Assembly (NCBI RefSeq): GCF_010119975.1
Contig: NZ_CP048222.1
Coordinates: 2,870,501 to 2,934,500 of the forward strand
DNA from: Rhodocytophaga rosea
Lineage (GTDB): Bacteria > Bacteroidota > Bacteroidia > Cytophagales > 172606-1
DNA length: 64,000 nt
Reading direction: 5' to 3'
Shown here: positions 19,583-28,551 of the stretch, piece after piece
Position numbering within the stretch: position 1 is the stretch's first letter
How the letters are laid out: each line of letters opens with the position of its first letter
Translations under genes and position numbers: made by a program
The notes under the pieces: model-generated
The model's database searches: none
What the model saw: only the letters and a program-made list of their open reading frames with translations
What the model was told of the DNA's origin: nothing

Positions 19583-20002
19583 ATGATAGTAGAAAAAGAA
19601 TTTGAAAACATGATCGTGGTAGATGATAATGAAGTGGAAATTTTCATTTCAAAGGTAGTCTGATCTAACTCTATCTATAACAAAGAGATCCATTGGGTAG
19701 GCAATGGGCAGCAAGCCATGGATTTTCTTGTTTCTCACTGCTTAAGGCAAGAAACTGGCTTTTGTCCGGCCCTTGTGCTGTTAGACCTGAACATGCCTAT
19801 CATGAATGGGTTTGAGTTTTTAGAAGCTTTTCGCCAGCAGCCTCCCTTACAGCAGGCCGGGGTTACCATCATTGTTGTTTCTTCTTCTCTTCAAGAAGAG
19901 GATAATCGCAGGGTAGCCAACTATGGAGTTGCCGGTTTTATTGAAAAGCCCTTAACAAAAGAAAAACTAAAAGCAATATTGAGTGAAGCAAACATGCCAT
20001 GA
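19583..20002 (+). pseudogene. Single-domain response regulator with an internal stop
   Basis: From ATG 19583 the frame reads IVVDDNEVEIFISKVV, then TGA at 19661-19663, then resumes in the same frame NSIYNKEIHWVGNGQQAMDF, LVLLDLNMPIMNGFEFLEAF and GFIEKPLTKEKL to 20002. This is a complete receiver domain: acidic pair DD, phospho-acceptor Asp in LLDLNMP, and Lys in IEKPL. Only the nonsense codon breaks it. A product starting at 19718 would lack the acidic pair. Its last 4 nt overlap the start of the next response regulator. Confidence 0.8.
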
Positions 20003-20415
20003 AAAAAGTAGCACATATATTAATTATTGATGATGATTATATAACCACTTTCTTGACAAAGTCTATGCTGGAACAACTGCAGGTGGCCCAGCAGATTCAC
20101 CTCTGCTATGATGGGCAAGCAGCCCTGGACTTTTTAGAGACAAACTATGAACTAGCCCATGGGGGGACTGCTTTCTTTCCGGAAGTGATCCTACTTGACC
20201 TCAATATGCCTACCTTGGATGGATTTGAATTCTTAAAAGCCTATGAGCAAAAATATGGGTCAATCACAGAAAAGGTATCCATTTATATTATTACCACCTC
20301 TTCCCATCCTAAAGATATAGCCAGATCAGAATTATTTAGGGTAGCAGGTTTTCTAAACAAGCCTATTACAGAAGAAAAACTAAAAGATATCTTTATGGCC
20401 AATCACTTTCAATAA
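19999..20415 (+). CDS. Single-domain response regulator
   Basis: A 138-residue CheY-like receiver without an output domain. The acidic pocket is HILIIDDDYITTFL, the phospho-acceptor Asp is in VILLDLNMPTLDGFEFL, the switch Thr is in YIITTSSHP, and the Lys is in FLNKPITEEKL. It overlaps the previous receiver gene by ATGA, so the pair was translationally coupled. Such tandem receivers often serve hybrid or soluble PAS kinases in Bacteroidota. The kinase at 15230-17386 is the likely partner. Output would be by protein-protein contact. Confidence 0.9.
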   Translation: MKKVAHILIIDDDYITTFLTKSMLEQLQVAQQIHLCYDGQAALDFLETNYELAHGGTAFFPEVILLDLNMPTLDGFEFLKAYEQKYGSITEKVSIYIITTSSHPKDIARSELFRVAGFLNKPITEEKLKDIFMANHFQ

Positions 20416-20508
20416 TGAGTTGTAAAACAGGGAGAGCGGTCTGATCCTGATATAGATTAACAACAATACTATCAAATTGTTAGTTGCTCATTTGCCTCAG
20501 CAATGAAG

Positions 20509-20536
20509 TATCAAGAAAGGGGCGAATAATATTACT
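20509..20536 (+). repeat. Dispersed intergenic repeat, copy 5 (GCGAA subtype)
   Basis: TATCAAGAAAGGGGCGAATA followed by ATATTACT. It resembles the copies at 21404 and 33216, in which GCGAA replaces GGAG. Confidence 0.55.
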
Positions 20537-20610
20537 TAGCAATGCAAATACAACTCAAAAGATATTATAGCTAGGATTCTTTATGGCCTTATTAAAGCAA
20601 GCAAAACACC

Positions 20611-21297
20611 TTATGGAAGGGATAAGTGTTGTAAATCAAATATGGAGGAGATTACTCTGCAGTCTTCACGAGGGGTTAAAGTCATATCAATCAATATAGG
20701 ATGTAAACCTGCCTTGCGGGCTCCTACCACATCAATGGAATAGATATCCCCTACATAATAACAGTTTCTTGCAGGTAAGCCAAGCCTTTGACAAGCAAGC
20801 AGAAATATCTGCGGATCTGGCTTTTCTACCCCTACCACATGAGAATCGATTATAAAATCCAGATAAGGGGCAAGGCCATATTGAGCCGCTTTGGCTGCTG
20901 CCCTTCCATCTGAATTAGAAATCATGGCTAATTTATAGGTTTTTTGTAAAGTGTCTAGCAAAGCAAGGGTGCCCTCCAGCAGATAATTCCAGAAATTGAC
21001 AGTTTGGTGGCGGGGTAAGATCACCTGCTGGACAAGTTCTTCAATTTTTTCACTTTCCTGCAAGTCCTCTACCTGCAACTCTTCAAGTAAATACTTGATA
21101 TAGACAGGTACTCTGCTCGCATCAGTGGTAGCTTGCCTATAGGTATCTATTCGATTGCTAGCCTTGGATAAGGCTAATAGAAATTGATTTTGGGTGATGG
21201 CTTGCCCGCCTTGTTTGAGTATAGTTTGCAGAAAGGGAAAATCAGGATACAAAAGTGTGCCTCCTAAATCAAAAATAATAGCTTGACTACGATGCAT
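20611..21297 (-). CDS. HAD family hydrolase
   Basis: A 228-residue phosphatase/dehalogenase-type protein. Motif I is AIIFDLGGTLLYPD (nucleophile Asp; the second Asp is replaced by Gly, as in several HAD subgroups). Motif II is MISNSDGRA, the motif III Lys is in VGVEKPDPQIF, and motif IV is CYYVGDIYSIDVVGARKAG. An all-helical cap lies between residues 20 and 110. It is likely a small-molecule phosphatase; the Gly at the acid/base position makes the class uncertain. Monocistronic. Confidence 0.85.
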   Translation of the reverse strand: MHRSQAIIFDLGGTLLYPDFPFLQTILKQGGQAITQNQFLLALSKASNRIDTYRQATTDASRVPVYIKYLLEELQVEDLQESEKIEELVQQVILPRHQTVNFWNYLLEGTLALLDTLQKTYKLAMISNSDGRAAAKAAQYGLAPYLDFIIDSHVVGVEKPDPQIFLLACQRLGLPARNCYYVGDIYSIDVVGARKAGLHPILIDMTLTPREDCRVISSIFDLQHLSLP

Positions 21298-21403
21298 ATG
21301 AGGATGGAGCTAAAGCTTTAGGTATGTAGTTATACTATTTATAGTTTTCAACTACAACTAGACAAGTCTACAAAAAAGTAGCTTATATCAAAAGGCTCGC
21401 TTG

Positions 21404-21433
21404 GGTTATAATATTCGCCCCTTTCGAGTAACC
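21404..21433 (-). repeat. Dispersed intergenic repeat, copy 6 (GCGAA subtype)
   Basis: On the plus strand TTGGGTTATAATATTCGCCC is followed by CTTTCGAGTAACC. It is an inverted-orientation copy between the HAD and AraC genes. Confidence 0.6.
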
Positions 21434-21504
21434 ATCAGCTATTGTAATGATTTTTCTTTTTGCTACCTGTCCGAAAACCTGTGGGCTTGACAACTATCAA
21501 ATAG

Positions 21505-22425
21505 TCAATTTAAACTCCTATACTCGTTAGGAGTGTAGCCTACCTGCGCTTTAAATAAGCGGGTGAAATGCGAGGGATAGGTAAAGCCCAGTTCATAGGC
21601 AATCTCACTGATGGTTTTGCCATCATCAAATAGTTTTTCTTTTGCCGTATCTATTAGCTTCAGCTGGATATATTCTAGCGGCGTTTTTCCAGTCTCTTTT
21701 TTTAATAGGTCGCCAAAGTAGTTAGCCGACAGGTTGAGTTCATCGGCAAAATATTTTACTGTCGGTAAACCAATCGTTTGGGGTTTATCAGAGGTCAGAT
21801 AGCTATTCAACAAGCTTTCAAAGCGCTCTAAAATGCCTAGGTTTACTGTCTCACGGGTAATGAACTGACGGTCATAGAACCGTACACAGTAGGTAAGCAG
21901 CAGTTCAAGATTGGCCACAATCACCCTTTTACTGTGTTTGTCAATAACCCGTTTAGTTTCCTTTTCAATGTTGGCAAAGCAGTCCTTAATGATCTTCTGT
22001 TCCTCCTTTGAGAGATGCAAGCCTTCGTTGACCTTGTAACTAAAGAAGGTATACTCATGAAAATGCCGAGCAAGGGTAGTACCGCGAATCAGATCAGGAT
22101 GAAAAACCAGTATCAGTCCCTGAGGTTGGTGCCACTCCTCGTCCCCTTCTATATGTAGCACCTGCCCAGGTGAAAAAAACACCAGCGTCCCTTCCCCTAA
22201 GTCATAGTAGCCTTTTCCATAACGCAGGTCGCCAACCTTAATCCCTTTTAAACTAATGGCATAAATGCCTATGTGCATATGCTTGATCTGATTGGGCTTT
22301 GCTTTAGACAAATCCAGGACACTAATCAGCGGATGGTAAGTGGGATGATTACCAAAAACATTGTAGGTACTCACGCTGTCAAAATGGATGCTCTGTTCCA
22401 TAACCTGTTGAATTAGTTGATTCAA
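21505..22425 (-). CDS. AraC family transcriptional regulator
   Basis: A 306-residue regulator with an N-terminal cupin-like sensing region (residues about 40-110: ISLKGIKVGDLRYGKGYYDL) and a C-terminal double helix-turn-helix (residues about 205-300: VKYFADELNLSANYFGDLLK, KTISEIAYELGFTYPSHFTR, VGYTPNEYRSLN). It is transcribed away from the SDR gene at 22557, the usual arrangement for a regulator and its target. Two CATCTG...AAAATG direct repeats in the 131-bp gap are candidate operators. The inducer is unknown. Confidence 0.9.
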   Translation of the reverse strand: MNQLIQQVMEQSIHFDSVSTYNVFGNHPTYHPLISVLDLSKAKPNQIKHMHIGIYAISLKGIKVGDLRYGKGYYDLGEGTLVFFSPGQVLHIEGDEEWHQPQGLILVFHPDLIRGTTLARHFHEYTFFSYKVNEGLHLSKEEQKIIKDCFANIEKETKRVIDKHSKRVIVANLELLLTYCVRFYDRQFITRETVNLGILERFESLLNSYLTSDKPQTIGLPTVKYFADELNLSANYFGDLLKKETGKTPLEYIQLKLIDTAKEKLFDDGKTISEIAYELGFTYPSHFTRLFKAQVGYTPNEYRSLN

Positions 22426-22466
22426 AAGTACACATTTTCATCGCTTACAGAGCGTAAGCCGGTCAT

Positions 22467-22500
22467 CATCTGTAAAAATGGTAAACATCTGAGTAAAATG
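22467..22500 (+). promoter_or_regulatory. Candidate AraC operator: two direct repeats
   Basis: CATCTGTAAAAATG (22467-22480) and CATCTGAGTAAAATG (22486-22500) are spaced 19 bp start to start in the AraC/SDR divergent gap. Paired direct repeats about two helical turns apart are typical AraC-family sites. A 6-bp inverted repeat GCTTAC/GTAAGC (22443-22459) lies beside them. Confidence 0.4.
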
Positions 22501-22527
22501 TATAAGTTATCTGTATGCCGGTCCTTC

Positions 22528-22535
22528 TAGTTTTG
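22528..22535 (+). promoter_or_regulatory. Possible -7 promoter box for the SDR gene
   Basis: TAGTTTTG fits TAnnTTTG and lies 21 nt before the SDR start, just downstream of the candidate AraC repeats. No convincing -33 element is seen, which would fit an activator-dependent promoter. Confidence 0.35.
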
Positions 22536-22556
22536 CAGAGATAAATTAAAGAGCAT

Positions 22557-23318
22557 ATGGAAATTCTATTCACTAATAAAGTGGCCCTAGTTACCGGTGC
22601 CGGATCAGGCCTTGGACTGGGTACGGCTAAAGCTTTTGCCGCGGCTGGTGCAAAGGTGGCCCTGGCAGACATAGATGAAGGGGCCGTAAAGAGGGCAGCC
22701 CATGAACTTACCGCAGCAGGCCATAAAGCCATCGCCATTCGTTGCGATGTAAGCAAGGAGGCTGAGGTTGAAGCGATGGTGGAAAAGACCATTGCTACCC
22801 TGGGCAGCTTGGATGTAGCCTATAACAATGCAGGCATACAGGCGCCGGTAGCCGAGACAGCAGATGCCTTAGGTGAGGATTTCGACCGAGCCATAGCCGT
22901 TAACCTCAAGGGTGTATGGAACTGCCTGAAGTACGAATTGCGCCATATGCGCGAAAAGGGAAGTGGTGCTATCGTGAATTGCTCCTCACAAGGCGGCCTT
23001 GTGGGTACGGCCAATTTAGGTGCTTATGTGGCAGCCAAACATGGTGTGCTTGGTCTGACCAAATCTTCTGCCTTAGAGTATGCAGCCAGAGGCATTCGGA
23101 TCAATGCGATTTGCCCTGGTGTAATCGAAACGCCGATGGTTTCTAAAGCAATAGCGGATGCACCCGAGCATATGGAGGCCATCATCAAAGCGGTACCGAT
23201 TCAAAGAGTGGGCAAGGAAGAGGAAATCGCCGCAACCGTTCTTTGGCTTTGCAGCCCGCTTGCTGGCTTTATGGTCGGACAGGCTGTTGCTCCGGATGGA
23301 GGTTTTACTGCGGCCTAG
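22557..23318 (+). CDS. SDR family oxidoreductase (AraC-linked)
   Basis: A 253-residue classical SDR. Motifs: TGAGSGLGLGTAKAFAAAG (NAD(P) binding), ADIDEG (Asp at the end of beta-2 suggests NAD preference), CDVSKEAEV, YNNAGIQAP, NCSSQGG (Ser), YVAAKHGVLG (Tyr, Lys), NAICPGVIETPM, and the C-terminus VAPDGGFTAA. Its GC-rich codon choice differs from its neighbours, which hints at later acquisition. It is divergent from an AraC regulator that probably controls it. The substrate is unknown, probably a small alcohol or ketone. Confidence 0.9.
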   Translation: MEILFTNKVALVTGAGSGLGLGTAKAFAAAGAKVALADIDEGAVKRAAHELTAAGHKAIAIRCDVSKEAEVEAMVEKTIATLGSLDVAYNNAGIQAPVAETADALGEDFDRAIAVNLKGVWNCLKYELRHMREKGSGAIVNCSSQGGLVGTANLGAYVAAKHGVLGLTKSSALEYAARGIRINAICPGVIETPMVSKAIADAPEHMEAIIKAVPIQRVGKEEEIAATVLWLCSPLAGFMVGQAVAPDGGFTAA

Positions 23319-23480
23319 TTACCGTTTGGGATATCTTTCTACGAAATGGTCTTCTCCCCAAATAGGTTGACGTTTTAAACAGTTTGTTTTTGTAGAATAA
23401 TCCCCTACCAGAAAATTGTTAAGCACTATTAGTAGAGTGAAAAAATAAAAAGATACTCCCATTTCGAGTAGCTCATCTTT

Positions 23481-23542
23481 TTTTAACTTAAGTGAGGCTT
23501 GTCTTTTACTAATAAAAAAGACAAGCCTCACTTAAGTTAAAA
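23481..23542. repeat. Perfect 27-bp inverted repeat (hairpin)
   Basis: Left arm 23481-23507 (TTTTAACTTAAGTGAGGCTT then GTCTTTT) and right arm 23516-23542 are exact complements around the 8-nt loop ACTAATAA. It lies 163 bp after the SDR stop, just before a small ORF. It may be a bidirectional terminator. The length and perfection are more than termination needs, so it could also be the scar or end of a mobile element. Confidence 0.85.
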
Positions 23543-23549
23543 TAGTTCA

Positions 23550-23708
23550 ATGACGACAGAGATGAATAATTTTTTGAAAGAAGTGAGGGAAGCATTTATT
23601 CTCTTTTCATCAGAAGATAGCTATAAAATTATTCATCAAAACACAAGTCCGTACGGGACTCGAAAAACAATTGTAAATCAAATAATTGCAAAATATATTT
23701 ATTTATAG
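23550..23708 (+). CDS. Small ORF (52 residues), uncertain
   Basis: It starts MTTEMNNFLKEVREAF and ends NQIIAKYIYL. The composition is protein-like (amphipathic N-terminal helix) and it fills the space between a long hairpin and the IS630 left end. It could be a real short gene or the 5' remnant of a gene cut by the IS. It has no recognised family. Confidence 0.3.
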   Translation: MTTEMNNFLKEVREAFILFSSEDSYKIIHQNTSPYGTRKTIVNQIIAKYIYL

Positions 23709-23766
23709 TATCAAATAGATAAGTAAGAGTACACAATTAAGTATAAGATTTTGGCAAATTGTATCT

Positions 23767-24204
23767 TTGCTTATGCGTTATATCAAGGAGATTACAGACA
23801 AGCAAAAACAAGACTTAGAGAAGATTCATAAAGATAGTAAAAGTTATCAGGAACGTAACCGTTGCCAATGTATACTGTTATCCAATCAAGGCTATCAAGT
23901 ACAGAAGTTAGCAAGCATTTTTCAAGTAAGTCAGTTAAGTATTTATAAGTGGTTTGATCGCTTTGAGAAAACAGGTGTGGTAGGGTTAAAGAACCAAAAA
24001 GGGAAAGGCAGAAAACCCATCCTTACTACCAGTAATGCTACCCATGTTGAAGTAGTGGAAAATAGCATAGAGAAAGAAAAACAACAACTTAAATTAGCTA
24101 AGCGAGAGATAGAAGCTAAATTAGGCACGGCTATGAGTGAGATGACCTTGAAGCGGTTTTTAAAAAAATTGACTACCGATGGAAACGTTTCCGTAAATGG
24201 ATAA
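23767..24204 (+). CDS. IS630 transposase ORF A (helix-turn-helix part, second type)
   Basis: A 145-residue frame (ATGs at 23767 and 23773; MLMRYIKEITDKQKQDLE). The helix-turn-helix is at LASIFQVSQLSIYKWFDRFE, followed by a second DNA-binding region (EAKLGTAMSEMTLKRFLKK). The run TTTTTAAAAAAATTG near 24160 allows a -1 slip. That gives KKIDYRWKRFRKWIKPLQ and then the catalytic frame. Confidence 0.85.
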   Translation: MLMRYIKEITDKQKQDLEKIHKDSKSYQERNRCQCILLSNQGYQVQKLASIFQVSQLSIYKWFDRFEKTGVVGLKNQKGKGRKPILTTSNATHVEVVENSIEKEKQQLKLAKREIEAKLGTAMSEMTLKRFLKKLTTDGNVSVNG

Positions 24205-24209
24205 AGCCA

Positions 24210-24818
24210 TTGCAAAACAAAGAAGCATATGAGCAGAAAGTCAAGCGATTACATGCTTTGCTTTATTTGGCACAGACAGGCAGTATAGATTTATATTTTG
24301 GAGACGAATCAGGGTTTTGCCTTACCCCTTGTGTACCTTATGGATGGATCAAAAAAGGCGAACACGCCCCTATTTTATCCCAAAGAAGTACAAGGATAAA
24401 TGTATTTGGCTTGTTAAGTACAAATAATGAGTTGCTTACTTATCAGAAAAGTGGGAGTCTAAACGCTGACTTTATCATTGAATGTGTAGAGGCCTTCTCA
24501 ACATCTATTTCCAAGTTTACTGTCATAGTCTTAGACAACGCCTCCTGGCATACATGTGGCCTATGGGAAGTCAAAAAAGAAGAATGGGAACAGAAAGGAT
24601 TATACATCTTTTTGCTGCCTAAGTATAGTCCTCATCTTAACAGGATCGAACGATTTTGGAAGCAGGTGAAATATCATTGGCTCAAAGCCGAAGACTATCT
24701 GTCTGTAGAAGCGCTTAAGGAGGCACTTTATACCATCTTTTCAGGATTGGGTACTTACTTTAAACTTGATTTTAAAAAACTTGAAGTAGATGAAAATATT
24801 ATACTTAATTGTGTTTAA
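24210..24818 (+). CDS. IS630 transposase ORF B (DDE part, second type)
   Basis: A 202-residue catalytic part, read through from ORF A by -1 frameshifting. The triad is Asp in LYFGDESGFCL, Asp in VIVLDNASWHTC, and Glu in HLNRIERFWKQVKYHW. This is the winged DDE core of the ISSoc/Tc1-mariner-like IS630 branch, clearly distinct from the IS630 copies at 18233 and 31174. It appears intact. Confidence 0.88.
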   Translation: MQNKEAYEQKVKRLHALLYLAQTGSIDLYFGDESGFCLTPCVPYGWIKKGEHAPILSQRSTRINVFGLLSTNNELLTYQKSGSLNADFIIECVEAFSTSISKFTVIVLDNASWHTCGLWEVKKEEWEQKGLYIFLLPKYSPHLNRIERFWKQVKYHWLKAEDYLSVEALKEALYTIFSGLGTYFKLDFKKLEVDENIILNCV

Positions 24819-25016
24819 TTACTTAACAAGAAATAAAGAATATGTAAAATACATATCTTATTTCTTTAATTAATTCCTGAAAAGACGTTACACTATCCCT
24901 GTAAAAATTATAGTCACCATCAAAAAAGGGTGTAGCTTATTACTGATCTGACAGGGAAACCTCATTTTCATTGCAGTATCTACACAAAGGCTGATTGATT
25001 TTCTTACCTTTGTGCC

Positions 25017-25889
25017 ATGAAAGATAAGATCGATACTCGTTTTCACCATCCCAATGCAGTCGACTTAAAACTCAAAGGCTTTAATGTCCACCAAATAGAG
25101 AGCACGGTGAGTAAGCTTCCTACCTATAGACGGAGGGACTTTTATAAAATCACTTTGGCTACCAGCCATATGATCATTCATTATGCAGACCAGGGAATTG
25201 AAGTGGATGGCAGCTTCTTATTTTTTTCCAACCCCCATGTCCCTTATTCGGTAGAGTTGCTCTCGGAGAAGAATATAGGCTATGGCTGTTGGTTTACAGA
25301 AGCATTTTTAAAAAAGAGCGAACGCTTAGAAAGTCTGCAAGAATCACCTTTATTCAAGATCGGTGGCACCCCTGTTTTAACCATCAACAGCGAGCAAAAA
25401 GAGTTTATCGAATCGCTTTTCAAAAAGATGCTCTCTGAGCAAAACACCGATTATCTTTTTAAGGACGAACTGATTCGTAACTATATCCATCTGATTATTC
25501 ACGAGGCATTAAAAGTGCAGCCTTCTGATCACTTTGTCAAACACAAAACGGCATCCTCCCGCCTTACCGCTTTGTTTCTAGAGCTACTGGAACGGCAATT
25601 CCCCATTGAAAGTCCTCAACAACCTCTGCAATTACGAACGCCATCTAATTATGCCAACAGACTCTGCGTTTCTATTAACCATTTAAACCGTTCGGTAAAA
25701 GAAATTACTGGTAAGCCTACCACTACTCATATTACTGAGCGGGTCATTAGCGAGGCAAAAGCACTCTTGCAACATACCGATTGGAGTATTGCCGAGGTGG
25801 CTTACGCCCTTGGTTTTGACTATACGACCTACTTCAATAACTATTTTAAACGGGTGACAGGAACGATCCCTAAGTCATTTAGAGCCTGA
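25017..25889 (+). CDS. AraC family transcriptional regulator
   Basis: A 290-residue regulator. The N-terminal sensing part includes FYKITLATSHMIIHYAD and FLFFSNPHVPYSVELL, the arrangement of small-molecule-sensing AraC proteins in Bacteroidota. The C-terminal HTH region (residues about 195-290) has LCVSINHLNRSVKEITGK, DWSIAEVAYALGFDYTTYFN and RVTGTIPKSFRA. It is followed on the same strand by an aldo/keto reductase and a CMD-family gene, which it likely regulates. A similar 20-bp stretch occurs before its own ATG and after its stop. Confidence 0.9.
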   Translation: MKDKIDTRFHHPNAVDLKLKGFNVHQIESTVSKLPTYRRRDFYKITLATSHMIIHYADQGIEVDGSFLFFSNPHVPYSVELLSEKNIGYGCWFTEAFLKKSERLESLQESPLFKIGGTPVLTINSEQKEFIESLFKKMLSEQNTDYLFKDELIRNYIHLIIHEALKVQPSDHFVKHKTASSRLTALFLELLERQFPIESPQQPLQLRTPSNYANRLCVSINHLNRSVKEITGKPTTTHITERVISEAKALLQHTDWSIAEVAYALGFDYTTYFNNYFKRVTGTIPKSFRA

Positions 25890-25949
25890 TTGATTGAATT
25901 TCTTACTTTTCTGCTTGATATTCATTAGTAGCAGGCCTCTTTGTTTGCC

Positions 25950-25957
25950 TACCTTTG
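25950..25957 (+). promoter_or_regulatory. Possible -7 promoter box for aldo/keto reductase
   Basis: TACCTTTG lies 37 nt before the ATG at 25995 and fits TAnnTTTG. The same octamer lies at 25005-25012, just before the AraC start. No -33 element is evident. Confidence 0.35.
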
Positions 25958-25982
25958 CAGTGTATTTAAATCAATCACTTAA

Positions 25983-26984
<1,002 letters not shown>

Positions 26985-27030
26985 GAATTTCTAATCACTT
27001 CAAACAGATAGACCACAACCGTTCTCTAAC

Positions 27031-27699
27031 ATGGAAACTCCTATAGCACTTACTGACAGGCAACAAAAGTTTGTTAAAATTTCCGCTTTTACCAGCAAAG
27101 GCGCTTGGGTAGAATTGGAAAAAGAAATGAACGCTGCACTCGATAGCGGCTTAGCTGTCAATGAGATAAAAGAAATTTTGGTATACCTATATGCGTATTG
27201 CGGCTTTGGTAGAAGTATCCACGGCACCAATACGTTAATAGGCGTAGTCAAGGACCGGGAAGCAAAAGGAATAAAAGATAAACAAGGCAGGGAGGCAACT
27301 CCTGTGACTGATAAGAAGAGTAAATACGAGCGAGGCGAAAAAGTGCAGCAAATCATTACTGGCATGAACGCGGAGCAGCTTAAAAACGGATTCGCTGTTT
27401 TTAGTCCAAGGATTGATTTGTTTCTGAAAGAACATTTATTTACTGATATCTTTGGCAGTGATGTTCACACTTACGCAGAACGTGAGACAGTTACCATTTC
27501 GTCTTTGTTCACGACAGAAGAACCATTTGCACAGGGGCATGTAAATTCCGGCTTTAATGTAGGTCTAACTGAAGCTCAACTGAGAAGCATAGTTAAACTG
27601 ATCGAAATCAATATTGGGGAAAAACACGGACAGTTCGCCCGTGAGATACTCGACAGGGTAATCGGTTTTCGTTCAATATCTTATCCGGCTATAAATTAA
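27031..27699 (+). CDS. Carboxymuconolactone decarboxylase (CMD) family protein
   Basis: A 222-residue protein with two CMD-like helical repeats. Repeat 1: ALDSGLAVNEIKEILVYLYA then YCGFGRSIHGTNTL. Repeat 2: SDVHTYAERETVTISSLF and NVGLTEAQLRSIVKLIEINI. The family signature usually reads GFPR; here it is GFGR, and no CxxC redox pair is present, so peroxidase activity of the AhpD kind is unlikely. It lies 46 nt after the aldo/keto reductase on the same strand. Its role is unknown; partnership with the reductase in aldehyde or aromatic metabolism is inferred. Confidence 0.85.
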   Translation: METPIALTDRQQKFVKISAFTSKGAWVELEKEMNAALDSGLAVNEIKEILVYLYAYCGFGRSIHGTNTLIGVVKDREAKGIKDKQGREATPVTDKKSKYERGEKVQQIITGMNAEQLKNGFAVFSPRIDLFLKEHLFTDIFGSDVHTYAERETVTISSLFTTEEPFAQGHVNSGFNVGLTEAQLRSIVKLIEINIGEKHGQFAREILDRVIGFRSISYPAIN

Positions 27700-27909
27700 A
27701 AAAACCTCTCTTTGATTTTATCTGATCTGCATTCCAATAGTTGTCGTACTCATTCGATTTATCTTTATCGCTCAAGCGCCAGACTATAGTAGAAACTACG
27801 CCATTTTGTTTAAAAATCGCAATGATTGATTTGAATTTAGTTAGAAAAACGCTCGTAAATCAAATTCCTTGCCATGTTAAAAAGCTTTAATCATTAGTAG
27901 TTTAATTCC

Positions 27910-27953
27910 CCGAGGCTCTGCCTCGGAAATACGGGTCCAGGCTTCTACCCTGG
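27910..27953. repeat. REP-like double palindrome
   Basis: CCGAGGCTCTGCCTCGG (27910-27926) is a perfect 7-bp stem with a 3-nt loop. Ten bases on, CCAGGCTTCTACCCTGG (27937-27953) is a 5-bp stem. Two adjacent GC-rich hairpins in AT-rich surroundings resemble REP/RAYT-type or IS200/IS605-end elements. No Y1 transposase gene is nearby. Confidence 0.55.
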
Positions 27954-28197
27954 GGTATATACCATTGATTTTCTTTTACTAGGTAAAATGGATTGAATCA
28001 GAGTACTGCCCTTATACCTTTTTGACAAGTTAATTGATAATGATTAAAAAGGGCCTTGTCTTGATATAGGTTGACAAGCAAATGAAACTCCCTCTTCGGC
28101 TACACCTGTCAGGCTCCCTTATTTTGGAAACTTATATAAAAATAAACTAAAGAAAAGATACTGAAGAAAGATTACTTAGGTATTTTCAGCAAATGGA

Positions 28198-28229
28198 AAG
28201 TTAAATTAACTTCCCCTTTCTTGAAACTA
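28198..28229 (-). repeat. Dispersed intergenic repeat, copy 7
   Basis: Plus strand: AGTTAAATTAACTTCCCC then TTTCTTGAAACT. It is one of the best-conserved copies, in inverted orientation. Confidence 0.65.
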
Positions 28230-28551
28230 AGATATTCCAGAAAGCTACTTAACTTTTGCCCGGTTTATTATTGCAAGTCCAAAAGATGGTATAACAGCAA
28301 AAGAAGATATGCTGCTTTAGGTAATAAAGTCCAGAACAGTATCAAACTTTTTAATGGAAAATAGATAGTATGGCTGCCTGAAAAATCCTCCAGTAATTGC
28401 TGCAATTCCATACCTAATACTAAATCTGGTGTAAATTTATTGTTCACCTACAGTTTTTCAATTGTTCAGCTTACTTAAGTTCTGCTGAAAGGTATAAATT
28501 AAACTATTTTTGACAGCTTTCTATTACATTTAATTTAAGCGGTAACTTTAC

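Larger units (their letters stand above)
23731..24818 (+). mobile_element. IS630-family element of a second type
   Basis: About 1.08 kb. The inverted termini are ACACAATTAAGTATAA (23731-23746) and its exact complement (24799-24814), and similarity extends a few bases inward (ATTTT). It carries two transposase frames joined by a T5A7 slippery run. The stop codon of the second frame extends to 24818, slightly past the repeat. A clean TA duplication is not seen, so the exact ends are uncertain by a few bases. Confidence 0.85.
27700..28551. other. Long intergenic stretch with REP-like and dispersed repeats
   Basis: About 850 bp without a convincing gene. It contains a two-hairpin GC-rich element (27910-27953) and one copy of the dispersed repeat (28198-28229). 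A short frame near 28262 (IIASPKDGITAKEDM) is too brief to call. The remainder is AT-rich with no recognisable motif. Confidence 0.4.

Noticed and set aside
23731-24818. Exact TA target duplication for the second-type IS630
   Set aside because: The flanks of the perfect 16-bp terminal repeats are GT and TT, not TA on both sides, so the exact ends are left open.
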